64,000 nucleotides of DNA from Dehalococcoidia bacterium (GCA_009692665.1 SHYT01000001.1:149378-213377), one strand, 5' to 3'; shown: positions 43,045 to 52,033, numbered from the stretch's first letter. Made by a program: numbers and translations. Notes: generated by a model not told the origin, from the sequence alone.

Positions 43045-43131
43045 ATGGCTAAGCGGGATCCCAAGACCGGTCGATTCTTGGCGGCGAAGGCCGCGCCCAA
43101 GAAGGCAGCAGCAAAGGGCAAAAAGAAATAA
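43045..43131 (+). CDS. 28-residue basic Lys/Ala-rich peptide
   Basis: ATG 43045 has a near-perfect ribosome site (GAAGGAGGAA at 43031-43040). The product begins MAKRDPKTGRFL and ends in an Ala/Lys repeat like a histone H1 tail or the end of some ribosomal proteins. An in-frame ATG at 42895 would give 78 residues with a CYGCGH motif and a basic middle, but its ribosome site is weaker. It follows nrdJ by 200 bases. It may bind nucleic acid; function unknown. Confidence 0.55.
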   Translation: MAKRDPKTGRFLAAKAAPKKAAAKGKKK

Positions 43132-43430
43132 GCCCAGCGGGACATATCCGGGTTATGTCCAGGGAACCCTATCCGAAGCGTCGGCGGGTTCCCCAATTAT
43201 GTTTTGTATTGGGAGTCGGTTCAGGAACATGATGCCTCCGATTTATAGAATTACAGCTACTTATCCTCAGGGTAGAGAACGTAAGGCACAATAGACAACG
43301 TGCTTAACCGCACTCGCCCACCATGCCGCGCTGACTCAGGAACCTGAGAAAAGGATTGCGTCTGCCCCCGCAAACCGCTAAGCTAACCCCAATCACTTCC
43401 GCCTCAGGCGGAATCGCAGGACGAGTAGAT
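43132..43430 (+). other. Intergenic region
   Basis: No gene is seen. Partial inverted repeats are present (GGGAACCC at 43162 with GGGTTCCC at 43187), possibly a terminator for the upstream operon. Confidence 0.5.
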
Positions 43431-43916
43431 ATGAAGAGTGCCTCACGAGGTGCCTCCAGGTCCCGCCATACCGCCGCTAAGCCGCGCATCACCTCTGAAG
43501 TCCGCGAAATCCACACCTCGCTCACACGCCTCGAGACCAAGCTGACCGAACAGCGCTCCGAGTTCACCCGGCTTCGCAGGCTGGACTCCAAAGCCAATAT
43601 TGACACGATTATTGGCAGCACCGTCGTTGGCATTGGCCTGTTTTTTGTTTCGGGTGTCCCCTTGCCATCAAGCGCTTCGCCAAAGCTTGAGCTTGCGTCG
43701 CAGTTGGTTGGCCTCGCACTGGGTGCGTTCGGACTCCTCATCCTCATTCGCGCATACCGGGAATGGCGAGCGTTCCTGGCGGGAGCGCACCACAAAAAAC
43801 ACCATCCCACACTGGTAGCAATCGCTGCAGTGGTTGCGATTGTGCTGCTTGGCGTCACTTTCTACGCCGGCGCAAAGGTCGCAAGCTCCCTCGGCGCGCA
43901 TTTCCCGGGTCTCTAA
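43431..43916 (+). CDS. Membrane protein with N-terminal coiled coil
   Basis: The 161-residue product starts at ATG 43431 (AGGACGAG upstream). A basic stretch (residues 1-20) precedes a short coiled coil (VREIHTSLTRLETKLTEQRS, about 22-42). Three hydrophobic helices follow at about 60-78, 88-108 and 124-145. A His/Lys cluster (HHKKHH) sits between the second and third. Not recognised. Confidence 0.65.
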   Translation: MKSASRGASRSRHTAAKPRITSEVREIHTSLTRLETKLTEQRSEFTRLRRLDSKANIDTIIGSTVVGIGLFFVSGVPLPSSASPKLELASQLVGLALGAFGLLILIRAYREWRAFLAGAHHKKHHPTLVAIAAVVAIVLLGVTFYAGAKVASSLGAHFPGL

Positions 43917-44106
43917 CACGGCAAGTCGCAGTAGTACCCAACTGCTAACAGTAGGGCGAAGTCCTGTCGCAGACCACGAGCGGAGTCGAGTGGCGGAGCC
44001 GAGGGGAGCCAAAGCCGAAGGGCTAGCATCTGGTATCCTCTAGCCCCCCAAGACTTCGGCGCTTGAGCGCCGTATAATTCTGTCAATCGGCTTCGGAGCG
44101 TACTAC

Positions 44107-45126
44107 GTGGCACAGACACCGCTGACTCCTCGCCCTATCATCGCCATCACCATGGGCGACCCATGTGGCATTGGCCCGGAGGTCATTGCCAAGGCGCTCA
44201 ATCAGTCCGCCATCACTGGCATCTGTCGACCTCTCGTAGTCGGCAGCGCATCAGTCATGCAAGATGCGGTACGTATTGCAAAAGTACCGCTCACCGTGAA
44301 AGGCGTTGCCGGACCGGAGGCCGTCACCGGCAGGCAAGGGACTATAGAAGTGCTGGACCCGGAAAACCTGCCAGCCAGCGCCGTAAAGCCCGGCCATATC
44401 TCTCCCGCCGCCGCCAAGGCCGCCGTAGAATGGATTCTCCAGGCCGGGCGGCTGTGCCTGTCTGGCAGCGTGGCCGCGATGGCTACGGCTCCTATTAATA
44501 AGGAGGCTGCTGATCTGGCCGGGTTCAAAGCAATCGGCCACATGGAATTGCTGCAAGAGCTGAGCGGCTCCAAGAACGTGGCAACCATGCTGGTGACCAA
44601 GAACTTGCGCACCGTCCACCTGACCACACACCGCTCGCTCCGCCGCGCCTGCGACGCAGTCACCTATGAAAGCGTGCTCGACAAAATCGTGCTCACCCAC
44701 GAGTGCTTTCAAAAGTGGGGCTGGCCGTCGCCACGCATCGCAGTAGCCGCGCTCAACCCGCACGCATCCGACGGCGGGCTGCTTGGCACGGAGGAGGCGG
44801 AGCACATTGAGCCTGCCGTGAAAGAGGCCCAGCGCCGCGGCATCGCCGCCTCCGGCCCCCACGGTGCAGACTACATCTTCCACTACGCCATCCAGGGCAA
44901 GTACGACGCAGTCCTGGCCATGTACCACGATCAGGGGCACATCCCTATTAAGGTCTATGGGTTTGAAGAGAGCATCAGCGTGAATCTAGGACTGCCGTTT
45001 ATCCGCACATCCGTTGACCACGGGACTGCGTTCGACATCACGGGCAAAGGCATTGCTGACGCCACCAGCATGGTGGAGTCCATCCGCGTTGCGGCTCTGC
45101 TGGCCTCGGGCCGCGGGATGGCGTAG
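44107..45126 (+). CDS. pdxA: 4-hydroxythreonine-4-phosphate dehydrogenase family
   Basis: PdxA oxidises 4-phosphohydroxy-threonine in the DXP-dependent vitamin B6 route. The 339-residue protein has TMGDPCGIGPEVIAKAL, ATAPINKEA, GHMELLQELSG, VHLTTHRSLR, ALNPHASDGG, MYHDQGHIPIK and RTSVDHGTAFDITGKG, including the metal-binding His residues. Some relatives (PdxA2) act on other substrates, and no pdxJ is nearby, so B6 function is likely but not certain. Start GTG 44107. Confidence 0.93.
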   Translation: MAQTPLTPRPIIAITMGDPCGIGPEVIAKALNQSAITGICRPLVVGSASVMQDAVRIAKVPLTVKGVAGPEAVTGRQGTIEVLDPENLPASAVKPGHISPAAAKAAVEWILQAGRLCLSGSVAAMATAPINKEAADLAGFKAIGHMELLQELSGSKNVATMLVTKNLRTVHLTTHRSLRRACDAVTYESVLDKIVLTHECFQKWGWPSPRIAVAALNPHASDGGLLGTEEAEHIEPAVKEAQRRGIAASGPHGADYIFHYAIQGKYDAVLAMYHDQGHIPIKVYGFEESISVNLGLPFIRTSVDHGTAFDITGKGIADATSMVESIRVAALLASGRGMA

Positions 45127-45135
45127 CGCTATTGC

Positions 45136-45171
45136 CGCCGTAGGGGCGCAGCATGCTTTGCCCCTACGGCG
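45136..45171. terminator. Hairpin after pdxA, GTAGGGGC family
   Basis: CGCCGTAGGGG (45136-45146) pairs with CCCCTACGGCG (45161-45171) around a GCGCAGCATGCTTTG-type loop. It starts nine bases after the pdxA stop. The arm sequence links it to the palindrome at 36037. Confidence 0.75.
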
Positions 45172-45247
45172 TGATGAGGGGGCTTTCTATTCGCGATTTG
45201 AGAACACCACTGGGGTTGGTACGCAACGGGTATCTAAGGAGGTCACC

Positions 45248-46054
45248 ATGAAAGTGGCATTCGTAGGCGGCGGCGTTATGGCCGAAGCCATACTAAGTTC
45301 CCTGCTCAGCAAGAAAATTGCCGGCCCGCGCGACATCACCGTTGGCGAGCCAATCGAGGCGCGGCGCAGCCAGCTCAGCCAGCAGTACGGCATCGCCACC
45401 AGCCAGAGCAACGCACAAGTCTGCGCGGGCGCGGATATGGTGGTGTTCTCCATCAAGCCGCAAAGTCTGGGCGCGGTGCTGAAAGAGCTCCGTGGCGTGC
45501 TCAAGCCCACGCAAGCAGTGCTCTCCATTATGGCGGGCATCACCACTGGCCAGATTGTTCAAGGCCTCAACCACCAGGCCGTCGTACGGGTTATCCCCAA
45601 CACCCCGGCGCAGGTGGGCGCTGGCATGAGCGTCTGGACCGCCACGCCGGAAATCACCTCGCAGCAGCGTGAGGCCGCCAAGCAGCTCCTGGCCGCACTA
45701 GGCGAGGAAGTCTACGTCCCTGAAGAGAAGTACATCGATATGGCAACGGCACTCAGCTCCAGTGGCGTCGCCTTCGTCCTCGCCTTCGCAGAGGCGATGA
45801 TGGATGGCGGCGTGCACGTGGGCATGTCCCGCGATATGGCCCAGTCGCTGACGTACCAGACCATCGCCGGCACAATTGAACTGGCGCGGAAGATGCAAAA
45901 GCACCCTGCCGAGTTGCGCAACATGGTGTCCTCCCCCGGCGGCACCACTGTGGAAGGCTTGCTCGCGCTGGAAGAAGGCGCGTTCCGGGCAGATGTGGTG
46001 AACGCCATTATTGCTGCGTTTGAAAAATCTAAGGCACTGGCGGAGAAAGCATGA
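45248..46054 (+). CDS. proC: Pyrroline-5-carboxylate reductase
   Basis: ProC makes proline from pyrroline-5-carboxylate with NAD(P)H. The start at ATG 45248 has AAGGAGGT just upstream. The 268-residue product shows AFVGGGVMAEAIL (Rossmann), FSIKPQSLG, IMAGITTGQI, VRVIPNTPAQVGAGMS and the C-terminal signature AMMDGGVHVGM...MVSSPGGTTVEGLLALEEGAFR. Its stop overlaps the next start (ATGA). Confidence 0.97.
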   Translation: MKVAFVGGGVMAEAILSSLLSKKIAGPRDITVGEPIEARRSQLSQQYGIATSQSNAQVCAGADMVVFSIKPQSLGAVLKELRGVLKPTQAVLSIMAGITTGQIVQGLNHQAVVRVIPNTPAQVGAGMSVWTATPEITSQQREAAKQLLAALGEEVYVPEEKYIDMATALSSSGVAFVLAFAEAMMDGGVHVGMSRDMAQSLTYQTIAGTIELARKMQKHPAELRNMVSSPGGTTVEGLLALEEGAFRADVVNAIIAAFEKSKALAEKA

Positions 46055-46314
46055 GCAATTACACCCTTATACAAATCGTCAACTACATTGCGTATGCAGT
46101 CTGGATTCTTATCCTGATGCGGTCTTTATTCTCATTCATGCCGTCCGGCGGCAATAATCCGGTAGCAAACATCGTTTTCCGGCTTACTGAGCCAATTCTG
46201 GCGCCTATCCGCCGTTTGATGCCCCGGACGGGCATGTTCGACTTCTCCCCAATAATCGCCATCCTTCTTATTATGCTTATCCAGGCATTACTGACCGCAG
46301 TGCTACGAGGCTAG
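46051..46314 (+). CDS. YggT family membrane protein
   Basis: An 87-residue membrane protein with two helices (about residues 8-28 and 66-84) around the conserved PSGGNNPVANIVFRLTEPILAPIRRLMP block. YggT proteins often follow proC, as here with a four-base overlap, and have been linked to cell-shape or osmotic functions. The precise role is unclear. Confidence 0.93.
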   Translation: MSNYTLIQIVNYIAYAVWILILMRSLFSFMPSGGNNPVANIVFRLTEPILAPIRRLMPRTGMFDFSPIIAILLIMLIQALLTAVLRG

Positions 46315-46340
46315 CCGCCTTTCGATATCGCTTGTACTCA

Positions 46341-46371
46341 TCCCGGCAATGGCAATTGCCTTTCGCCGGGA
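46341..46371 (+). terminator. Hairpin after yggT
   Basis: TCCCGGC (46341-46347) pairs with GCCGGGA (46365-46371), with an inner GGCAATTGCC palindrome. Confidence 0.6.
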
Positions 46372-46503
46372 CGTGGCGCGTCTAGCCTGACCCCGGCTGG
46401 TTCCAAGCTCACAGAATTCCGCTAGTATGAACGTCATGTATCTCCTATTCGTGTCCGTCTACGCGCGCCCTGGTTCATCGTTGTACTTATTTAAGAAGGG
46501 CTC

Positions 46504-47373
46504 ATGAGCCTTCAGTCGGTGGCGGTGGTCGTGGACAGCACGGCATCGTTGCCCGCTGACGTCGCGAGCAAGCACCGCATCTTCGTCGTGCCAATGCACC
46601 TTACGTTCGGCGCGCAAACCTTCCGCGATGGCGTGGACATCCAGCCCGCGGAGTTCTACGCCAGGCTGGCCGCAAGCCTATTGCTGCCCAAGACCGCAAG
46701 CCCCAGCCCCGGAGAGTTTTTGGACGCCTTCAAACAAGCAAGCGCATCTGCCGATAGTGTACTCTGCCTCACCCTCTCGTCACAGCTCAGCTCGGTCTAC
46801 GAAGCCGCCACGCTTGCGGCGGCACAGGCCAAGGACGCGCTGCCAGGAGTGGCCATTCAGGTGCTTGACACACGTACCGCAGGCGGCGCGCAAGGGCTGG
46901 TAGCGCTGGCCGCCGCAGAAGCCGCAGCGCGTGGCGCCGACTTGCCAGCAGTGCGGGACGCAGCCCAGCGGGCCGCTGAGCGCGTGCAGTTCCTGGGCGT
47001 GCTCGACTCGCTGCACTACCTGTGGAAGGGCGGGCGTGTGCCACGAGCGGCTATGTGGGCCACGTCCCTGCTCCAAATCAAGCCAGTCCTGGACATCAAG
47101 GACGGTAACGTGCGCCTGGTGGAGCGCCCCCGCACGCGCAGGCACGCACTAGACCGGCTGCTCGCCATCGCGCAGCAACGCGCGGCAGGCAGGCCCGTGC
47201 AGGCCACGGTCATGCACGCTAACATGCCCGCCGACGCCGCGGAGCTAGCCCATCGCCTCGCCGAAGCCGTCACTTGCACGTATCTATTCATCACCGCGTT
47301 CACCCCGGTCATCGGCGCGCACACCGGCCCAGGCCTCCTCGGCATCGCGCTCCTGCCGTCCGACAATCATTGA
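46504..47373 (+). CDS. DegV family fatty-acid-binding protein
   Basis: The 289-residue product has the DegV pattern: VVVDSTASLPADV at the start, FRDGVDIQPAEFYARL, TASPSPGEFLDAF, LSSQLSSVYEAA, LDSLHYLWKGGRVPRA, LLQIKPVLDIKDG and a final IGAHTGPGLLGIAL. Members bind a single fatty acid and, as FakB, present it to a kinase FakA for phospholipid synthesis. No fakA lies next to it, so its place in lipid use is inferred. It carries more Ala than most homologues. Confidence 0.93.
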   Translation: MSLQSVAVVVDSTASLPADVASKHRIFVVPMHLTFGAQTFRDGVDIQPAEFYARLAASLLLPKTASPSPGEFLDAFKQASASADSVLCLTLSSQLSSVYEAATLAAAQAKDALPGVAIQVLDTRTAGGAQGLVALAAAEAAARGADLPAVRDAAQRAAERVQFLGVLDSLHYLWKGGRVPRAAMWATSLLQIKPVLDIKDGNVRLVERPRTRRHALDRLLAIAQQRAAGRPVQATVMHANMPADAAELAHRLAEAVTCTYLFITAFTPVIGAHTGPGLLGIALLPSDNH

Positions 47374-47392
47374 CATGCTGGACAGCCGGATG

Positions 47393-47416
47393 GGAGGTGG
47401 TCATGCCGCCACCTCC
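47393..47416 (+). terminator. Hairpin after degV
   Basis: GGAGGTGG (47393-47400) pairs with CCACCTCC (47409-47416) across an eight-base loop, 20 bases after the stop. Confidence 0.65.
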
Positions 47417-47722
47417 GTAAAACGCCGCGCCCAATCCTCAATGCCGAGGACCTGGATGCCTGAACGAAGCACCCGTTGGGTATTGTGAGGCGGAGCAGCC
47501 TCAAACTGCCCCATGCAACCAAACCTCAATGCCGTTTCTTCTGGAATGGTTAATACCTTTCCCGCAAAAATGCTTTACTCGCGTTTCCGACAAGAATACA
47601 CTACTGGCGGTGAATTCGTCCCCACATTCGTTCAAGGGGTGGCAAGCAGTGCGCATCTGGAGCCATGAATGGCTTCGTGGCCACACGAGCGCAACCGCAA
47701 TCAGTCGCGAGAGCGCGGTGTC
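47417..47722 (+). other. Leader region of mgtE
   Basis: No gene is seen in these 300 bases. One small stem, TGAGGC-GGAGCA-GCCTCA at about 47488-47505, is visible. A magnesium riboswitch was considered and not accepted. Confidence 0.5.
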
Positions 47723-49060
47723 GTGACCCAGGCCATTATTGAAGAGGGTCTCAAGTCACGCGATTACGACAGCGTGCGCCGTGTCCTCCCGAACATGAAC
47801 CCCGTGGACATCGCCGGCGAGCTGGAGCGCCTGGATCCCGGCGAGGCTGTCCTTGTCTTCCGCCTCCTTTCCAAGAACCATGCCACTCGCGTCTTTGAGC
47901 AGCTCACCCTGGAGTCGCAGCACCGGCTGCTCGTCTCCTTCAGCACAGACGCCGCGCAAGTCCTCTTCAACTCGCTCTCCCCTGACGACCGCACCCGCCT
48001 GCTGGAAGAAGTCCCCGCCATGGTCGCCAAGCGCCTCATCCAGGAACTTGACCCCTGGGAGCGCCAAGTGGCTATCGCGCTGCTGGGATACCCGGAGAAC
48101 TCCGCCGGTCGCTGGATGACCCCTGACTTCGTCAGCCTCCGGCACGATATGACTGCCGACCAGGCGCTGGAGCGGGTCCGCAAGATTGGATTGCACAAGG
48201 AGACCGTCTATACCTGCTACATCTTGGATGATGAACGCCACCTCATTGGCACCGTGTCCCTCCGCGAAGTGGTGCTCGCCGCAGCGAACACAAAAGTGCA
48301 TGCCATCATGAACGCACAACCCAAGTATGTGCAGACTGACACAGACCGGGAACAGGTGGCCAAGGTGATGGGCGCTTACGACCTTGTCGCCGTGCCCGTG
48401 GTTGATCACGAAGAGCGCCTCGTCGGCATCATCACCCATGACGACGTGCTGGACATCGTAGAAGCGGAAGCCACGGAGGATATCTATCACCTTGGCGCTG
48501 TGCCACAGGCAGAGCGGGCATACTTTTCCACAAACGTCTTTATGCGCGCACGCCGGCGTGCGTCATGGCTGGTATTCCTGATCCTCGTGAACACTGTGAC
48601 AGGTTTTATTATTGCTGGGCAATCTGAGTTACTAACACAGGTAGCTATCTTGGCCGCCTTCATTCCGCTCCTCATTGGCACAGGAGGAAACATCGGCTCT
48701 CAGTCTTCAACTGTCGTGGTCCGCGGATTGGTTATCGGCGAAATTCACAAGGGGCGCGTCGTCACAACCATGCTGCGGGAAGGCAGCGTTGGCGCCATCC
48801 TGGGTCTTGCGCTTGGTGTTATAGCCTTCATCTGGTCAATGGTTCTTAGCGGGGGCAACATACACGTTGGAATTGTAGTGAGCATCACATTGATAGCCAT
48901 AGCCACTGGCGCCACGCTTGTTGGATCTGGGTTGCCTTTCCTCTTCAGAGCTTTGCGAGTAGACCCTGCCTTGGCCTCTGCACCCTTAGTGACCACATTT
49001 ATGGACCTGTTTGGAGTGAGCGTCTATTTTCTGGTCGCAAGACTCCTCCTCACGCTGTAG
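47723..49060 (+). CDS. mgtE: Magnesium transporter MgtE
   Basis: MgtE is a Mg2+ channel gated by cytosolic magnesium. From GTG 47723 the protein has 445 residues: an N-terminal superhelical domain (RVLPNMNPVDIAGELERLDP, in parts), a CBS pair (about residues 135-255, HLIGTVSLREVV and RLVGIITHDDVLDIVEAEATEDI), a plug helix and five membrane helices with GTGGNIGSQSSTVVVRGL and a final FMDLFGVSVYFLVARLLL. An in-frame ATG at 47669 adds 18 residues of poor quality. It is followed by the remnant of pepA. Confidence 0.95.
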   Translation: MTQAIIEEGLKSRDYDSVRRVLPNMNPVDIAGELERLDPGEAVLVFRLLSKNHATRVFEQLTLESQHRLLVSFSTDAAQVLFNSLSPDDRTRLLEEVPAMVAKRLIQELDPWERQVAIALLGYPENSAGRWMTPDFVSLRHDMTADQALERVRKIGLHKETVYTCYILDDERHLIGTVSLREVVLAAANTKVHAIMNAQPKYVQTDTDREQVAKVMGAYDLVAVPVVDHEERLVGIITHDDVLDIVEAEATEDIYHLGAVPQAERAYFSTNVFMRARRRASWLVFLILVNTVTGFIIAGQSELLTQVAILAAFIPLLIGTGGNIGSQSSTVVVRGLVIGEIHKGRVVTTMLREGSVGAILGLALGVIAFIWSMVLSGGNIHVGIVVSITLIAIATGATLVGSGLPFLFRALRVDPALASAPLVTTFMDLFGVSVYFLVARLLLTL

Positions 49061-49121
49061 ACTGAGCATCTGGAGCGCGGCATATTGGCCACCATCCTGC
49101 GTGGCAACTCCGGAGGCATTC

Positions 49122-49211
49122 ATGGATATCAAAGTCGTACGCGGCAACATCCTTACCCAGGACGTCGGCGCCATCGTCGTCAATCTGTCAGAATTTCAAT
49201 CAGGAGCGTGA
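49122..49211 (+). pseudogene. pepA: Leucyl aminopeptidase start, truncated after 22 codons
   Basis: ATG 49122 with GGAG upstream reads MDIKVVRGNILTQDVGAIVVNL, the N-terminus of a PepA-type aminopeptidase (compare ..GD.T...DAIVVNLFEG). After NL the homology stops at about 49190 and seven unrelated codons lead to TGA. No remainder of pepA is found to the right, so the gene is cut off by the segment that follows. Confidence 0.7.
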
Positions 49212-49213
49212 AA

Positions 49214-50572
49214 ATGGAAGTCACCAAACTACTTGCGCAATTCGTCGTCGATTCACGTTACGCCGATATTCCTGAAAAAGTCAGGCATGAAGCGACGCGG
49301 TCGGTGCTGAACTGGCTCGGCTGCGCGGTCGGCGCCTCGCGCCACGAGGGCATCGACATCGCGCTCGCCGCGCTGGCGCCGTTTGCCGGCCCGCCGCAGG
49401 CAAGCGTGCTGGGGCGCGCCGAACGGCTCGACATCATGCATGCGGCGTTGCTGAATGGCATCAGCTCGCATATGTTCGATTTCGACGACACGCACCTCAA
49501 AACGGTAATCCATCCCAGCGGCCCGGTGGCATCCGCCCTGTTGGCACTGGCGGAACACCGTCCGCTGAGCGGCGCGGATTTCCTGCATGCATTCATACTC
49601 GGTGTTGAAGTGGAGTGCCGCATCGGCAACGCGGTCTATCCGTCGCATTACGATGTGGGCTGGCATATCACCGGCACGGCAGGCGTGTTCGGCGCGGCGG
49701 CTGCAGTCGGGCGGATCCTGGGACTCAATGTGCAGCAGATGACGTGGGCGCTCGGCATTGCCGCGACCCAGTCGGCAGGTCTGCGCGAAATGTTCGGCAC
49801 CATGTGCAAGCCGTTCCACCCCGGCCGCGCGGCGCAGAACGGCATGACCGCGGCGTTTCTGGCGGCAAAGAATTTCACCAGTTCCGAACGCGGCATCGAA
49901 GCGCCGCGCGGATTTGCCAACGTGCTGGCGACCGCGCGCAACTACGATGAAATCACCGGTAAACTCGGCCAGACGTGGGAGGTCGCGCTCAACACCTACA
50001 AGCCGTTTGCCTGCGGCATCGTGATTCACCCCATCATCGACGGCTGCGTGCAGTTGCGCAACGAATACAAACTCAAGGCGGGCGACATCGAGGGCATCGC
50101 GCTCAGGGTCCATCCGCTGGTGCTTGAGCTGACCGGCAAGAAAACGCCCCAGGTCGGCCTCGAAGGCAAGTTCAGCGTGTTCCATTCGGCGGCAGTCGCC
50201 ATCATCCACGGCGAGGGCGGCGAAGACGTCTACAGCGATGCCTGCGTGCGTGATCCGCAGGTGACGGCATTGCGCGACCGGGTCAGCGCGGTGGTCGACA
50301 AGAGCGTGCATGAAGACGCCGCGCATATCGCGATCAAGCTGAAAGATGGCCGCACGCTCGACAAGCACGTCGAACACGCGATCGGCAGTCTGGCGCGGCC
50401 GATGAGCGACGCCGATCTGGAAGCGAAGTTTCGCAAGTTCGCAAAGGGCATATTGTCGGCGGCTGAAACCGATGCGCTGGTGAAGCTGTGTTGGTCGATC
50501 GGGACGCTCAAGGACGCCGGCGCCTTGGCGCGGGCGGCAGTGCCGGCAGATGCCGTCGTCGCTCGCGCGTAA
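49214..50572 (+). CDS. MmgE/PrpD family protein
   Basis: The 452-residue protein starts at ATG 49214 with AGGAG upstream and matches MmgE/PrpD: VLNWLGCAVGASRHEGIDIA, HMFDFDDTHLKTVIHPSGPV, DVGWHITGTAGVFGAAAAVG, GLREMFGTMCKPFHPGRAAQNG and FACGIVIHPIIDG. The family includes 2-methylcitrate dehydratase and cis-aconitate decarboxylase; most members, as probably here, have unproven substrates. It lies in the segment of foreign character and is followed by a broken dehydrogenase gene. Confidence 0.93.
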   Translation: MEVTKLLAQFVVDSRYADIPEKVRHEATRSVLNWLGCAVGASRHEGIDIALAALAPFAGPPQASVLGRAERLDIMHAALLNGISSHMFDFDDTHLKTVIHPSGPVASALLALAEHRPLSGADFLHAFILGVEVECRIGNAVYPSHYDVGWHITGTAGVFGAAAAVGRILGLNVQQMTWALGIAATQSAGLREMFGTMCKPFHPGRAAQNGMTAAFLAAKNFTSSERGIEAPRGFANVLATARNYDEITGKLGQTWEVALNTYKPFACGIVIHPIIDGCVQLRNEYKLKAGDIEGIALRVHPLVLELTGKKTPQVGLEGKFSVFHSAAVAIIHGEGGEDVYSDACVRDPQVTALRDRVSAVVDKSVHEDAAHIAIKLKDGRTLDKHVEHAIGSLARPMSDADLEAKFRKFAKGILSAAETDALVKLCWSIGTLKDAGALARAAVPADAVVARA

Positions 50573-50602
50573 GCGGGTTTCTTTCAATTCGGATCATATT
50601 GC

Positions 50603-51273
50603 ATGAACCCTACACTTTTTGTTTCGCGCAAACTGGTTGCCGATTATGGCGCACGGCTTGCCGATATCATCGCGCGCGCGCCGCGCAAACTCGACATTCT
50701 GGAGTTCACGCCGGATGTAAAGCTGACGCCGGCGCAGCACGCGAGCATCGAAGCCACGTTTTATTCGCGCGATATCTGGCAGGGCACGATCAAGACCCGG
50801 TTGAGCGACGCCGCCACAGCGTACTGGCCCATTGTTGACGCCGCGCCCAACCTGAAATGGCTGCAGGTCGTTTCGGCCGGATCCGATCAAAAGCCCTATC
50901 AGCCGACCATCCAACGTGGCACGCGCGTCACGACCTCGGCGGGAGCCAACGCCGAGCCGGTCGCGCTGACCGCTGTCACCGGGCTCATGATGCTGTCGCG
51001 CGGGTTTCCGCACTGGATGCGCGCGCCGCAAAAACGCGAGTGGTCGCCGCAACTGGGCGCCGATTCGCCGCTGGATATGCCCGGACAAACGGTCGTGATC
51101 GTCGGTATGGGCCATATCGGCAAGGTCGTTGCGCGCGTTTTGCATGCGGTCGGCATGCGCGTGATCGGGCTGCGACGAACGGTTGTGCCCACCGAGAATT
51201 TCGACGAAGTGCTGCCATTGTCGGCGCTGGTGCGCTTCTGCCAGCGCCTGGCCCAGACGAGCTAGCCCTCACA
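50603..51273 (+). pseudogene. D-isomer specific 2-hydroxyacid dehydrogenase, truncated
   Basis: The frame from 50603 gives the substrate-domain start (LFVSRKLVADYGARLADII), ANAEPVALTAVTGLMML and the NAD motif VIVGMGHIGKVVARVL. At about 51230 a one-base shift occurs: the open frame ends with RFCQRLAQTS at 51265, while the next frame continues as LLPAPGPDELALT up to about 51273 and then loses homology. The catalytic His and Glu region (about 100 residues) is absent, so the product cannot work. Confidence 0.8.
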
Positions 51274-51461
51274 TTCTACTACGACAAGATGCGCAATACG
51301 AGAAATGGATACTGATACTAGCTATACATCCTACTATTTAAGCAACATTCATGGGAAAATCACAGGCTTCAGCAGTAGTTGCGTAGTTCAAAATGGAGCA
51401 TTTACACAAGCCTTCTTAGTGCTACAATGCGGTGACTGGTACTCCGCGGTAGGTCGTGTTT

Positions 51462-51794
51462 ATGTCTACTAAGCAATTCTCCTTTGTCACGAACCACGGG
51501 CTGGTATTGTCGTTCATCGCGCGCCAGCCCAGAGCCACCACACGTGAAATGGCTGATGCCGTGGGCATTACGGAGCGCACGGCTTACAGCATCATCCGTG
51601 ATCTTGTGGACTCTGGCTACATTAGCCGCAAGCGTGCCGGTCGCCAGAACGCCTACCGCATCCGCCCGCGCCTGGTCATCGGCGAAGGGCCTGAGCGCGA
51701 GGCGGCCGTCACGGAAATCTTCAAGGCCCTCAGCAAGAGTAAGCTTTGGGAGTTGGTCTCCGCCGCCCACAACCAGATGGTCTCCATCAGGTAA
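51462..51794 (+). CDS. Winged-helix transcriptional regulator
   Basis: A 110-residue protein with one winged helix-turn-helix: LVLSFIARQPRATTREMADAVGITERTAYSII, in parts, then RDLVDSGYISRKRAGRQNAYRI as recognition helix end and wing. This resembles MarR/ArsR-like small regulators. It uses ATG 51462; a GTG two codons earlier is possible. No ligand motif is seen. A strong terminator follows. Confidence 0.82.
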   Translation: MSTKQFSFVTNHGLVLSFIARQPRATTREMADAVGITERTAYSIIRDLVDSGYISRKRAGRQNAYRIRPRLVIGEGPEREAAVTEIFKALSKSKLWELVSAAHNQMVSIR

Positions 51795-51819
51795 GACCCT
51801 AGCAGTTGCCGGTCCAGAA

Positions 51820-51855
51820 CATAGTGGCGTTCTTCCTCAGAAGAACGCCACTATG
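51820..51855 (+). terminator. Terminator after the HTH gene
   Basis: CATAGTGGCGTTCTT (51820-51834) pairs perfectly with AAGAACGCCACTATG (51841-51855) around CCTCAG, followed by CGTTTTC. Confidence 0.88.
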
Positions 51856-52033
51856 CGTTTTCGGCAGGCCCCTTCCGCCTGAATGGGCTCGTGCGATTGT
51901 CCAGCCGCTTACCCTTCTCAGACTCGGTAATAAGTGCCCCCTTGCTGTCTAAGCCGCGTCCCTTCCTGCTTGGCACTCATGACCCAAAAGCTGATCGTCC
52001 CTTGGAAGAAGGTGGGCGTGACTATTGCACCTG

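Larger units (their letters stand above)
49190..51273 (+). other. Foreign-looking segment inside the pepA locus
   Basis: Between the broken pepA start and about 51273 codon use changes to a strongly GCG/CGC-rich pattern (for example GCGCGCGCGCCGCGC at 50672) and the gene content to a catabolic pair seen in Burkholderiales-like bacteria. Both ends fall inside genes: pepA at the left, a 2-hydroxyacid dehydrogenase at the right. No integrase, tRNA or direct repeat marks the ends. Either a horizontally acquired fragment or a chimeric assembly join. Confidence 0.6.

Noticed and set aside
45014..45247. Extension of the proC frame back into pdxA
   Set aside because: It overlaps the pdxA end and a terminator hairpin; ATG 45248 has a consensus ribosome site and begins with the Rossmann strand.
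47417..47600. Possible M-box magnesium riboswitch before mgtE
   Set aside because: A GTGAGGC...CTGCCC...CCAA..CAATG order vaguely recalls the 5' part of the M-box, but the conserved stems do not pair convincingly and the downstream half is not recognisable. A covariance-model search would decide.
49253..50587. Open frame of 444 codons opposite the MmgE/PrpD gene
   Set aside because: Antisense shadow caused by the high GC third positions of the sense gene; Arg/His-rich translation.
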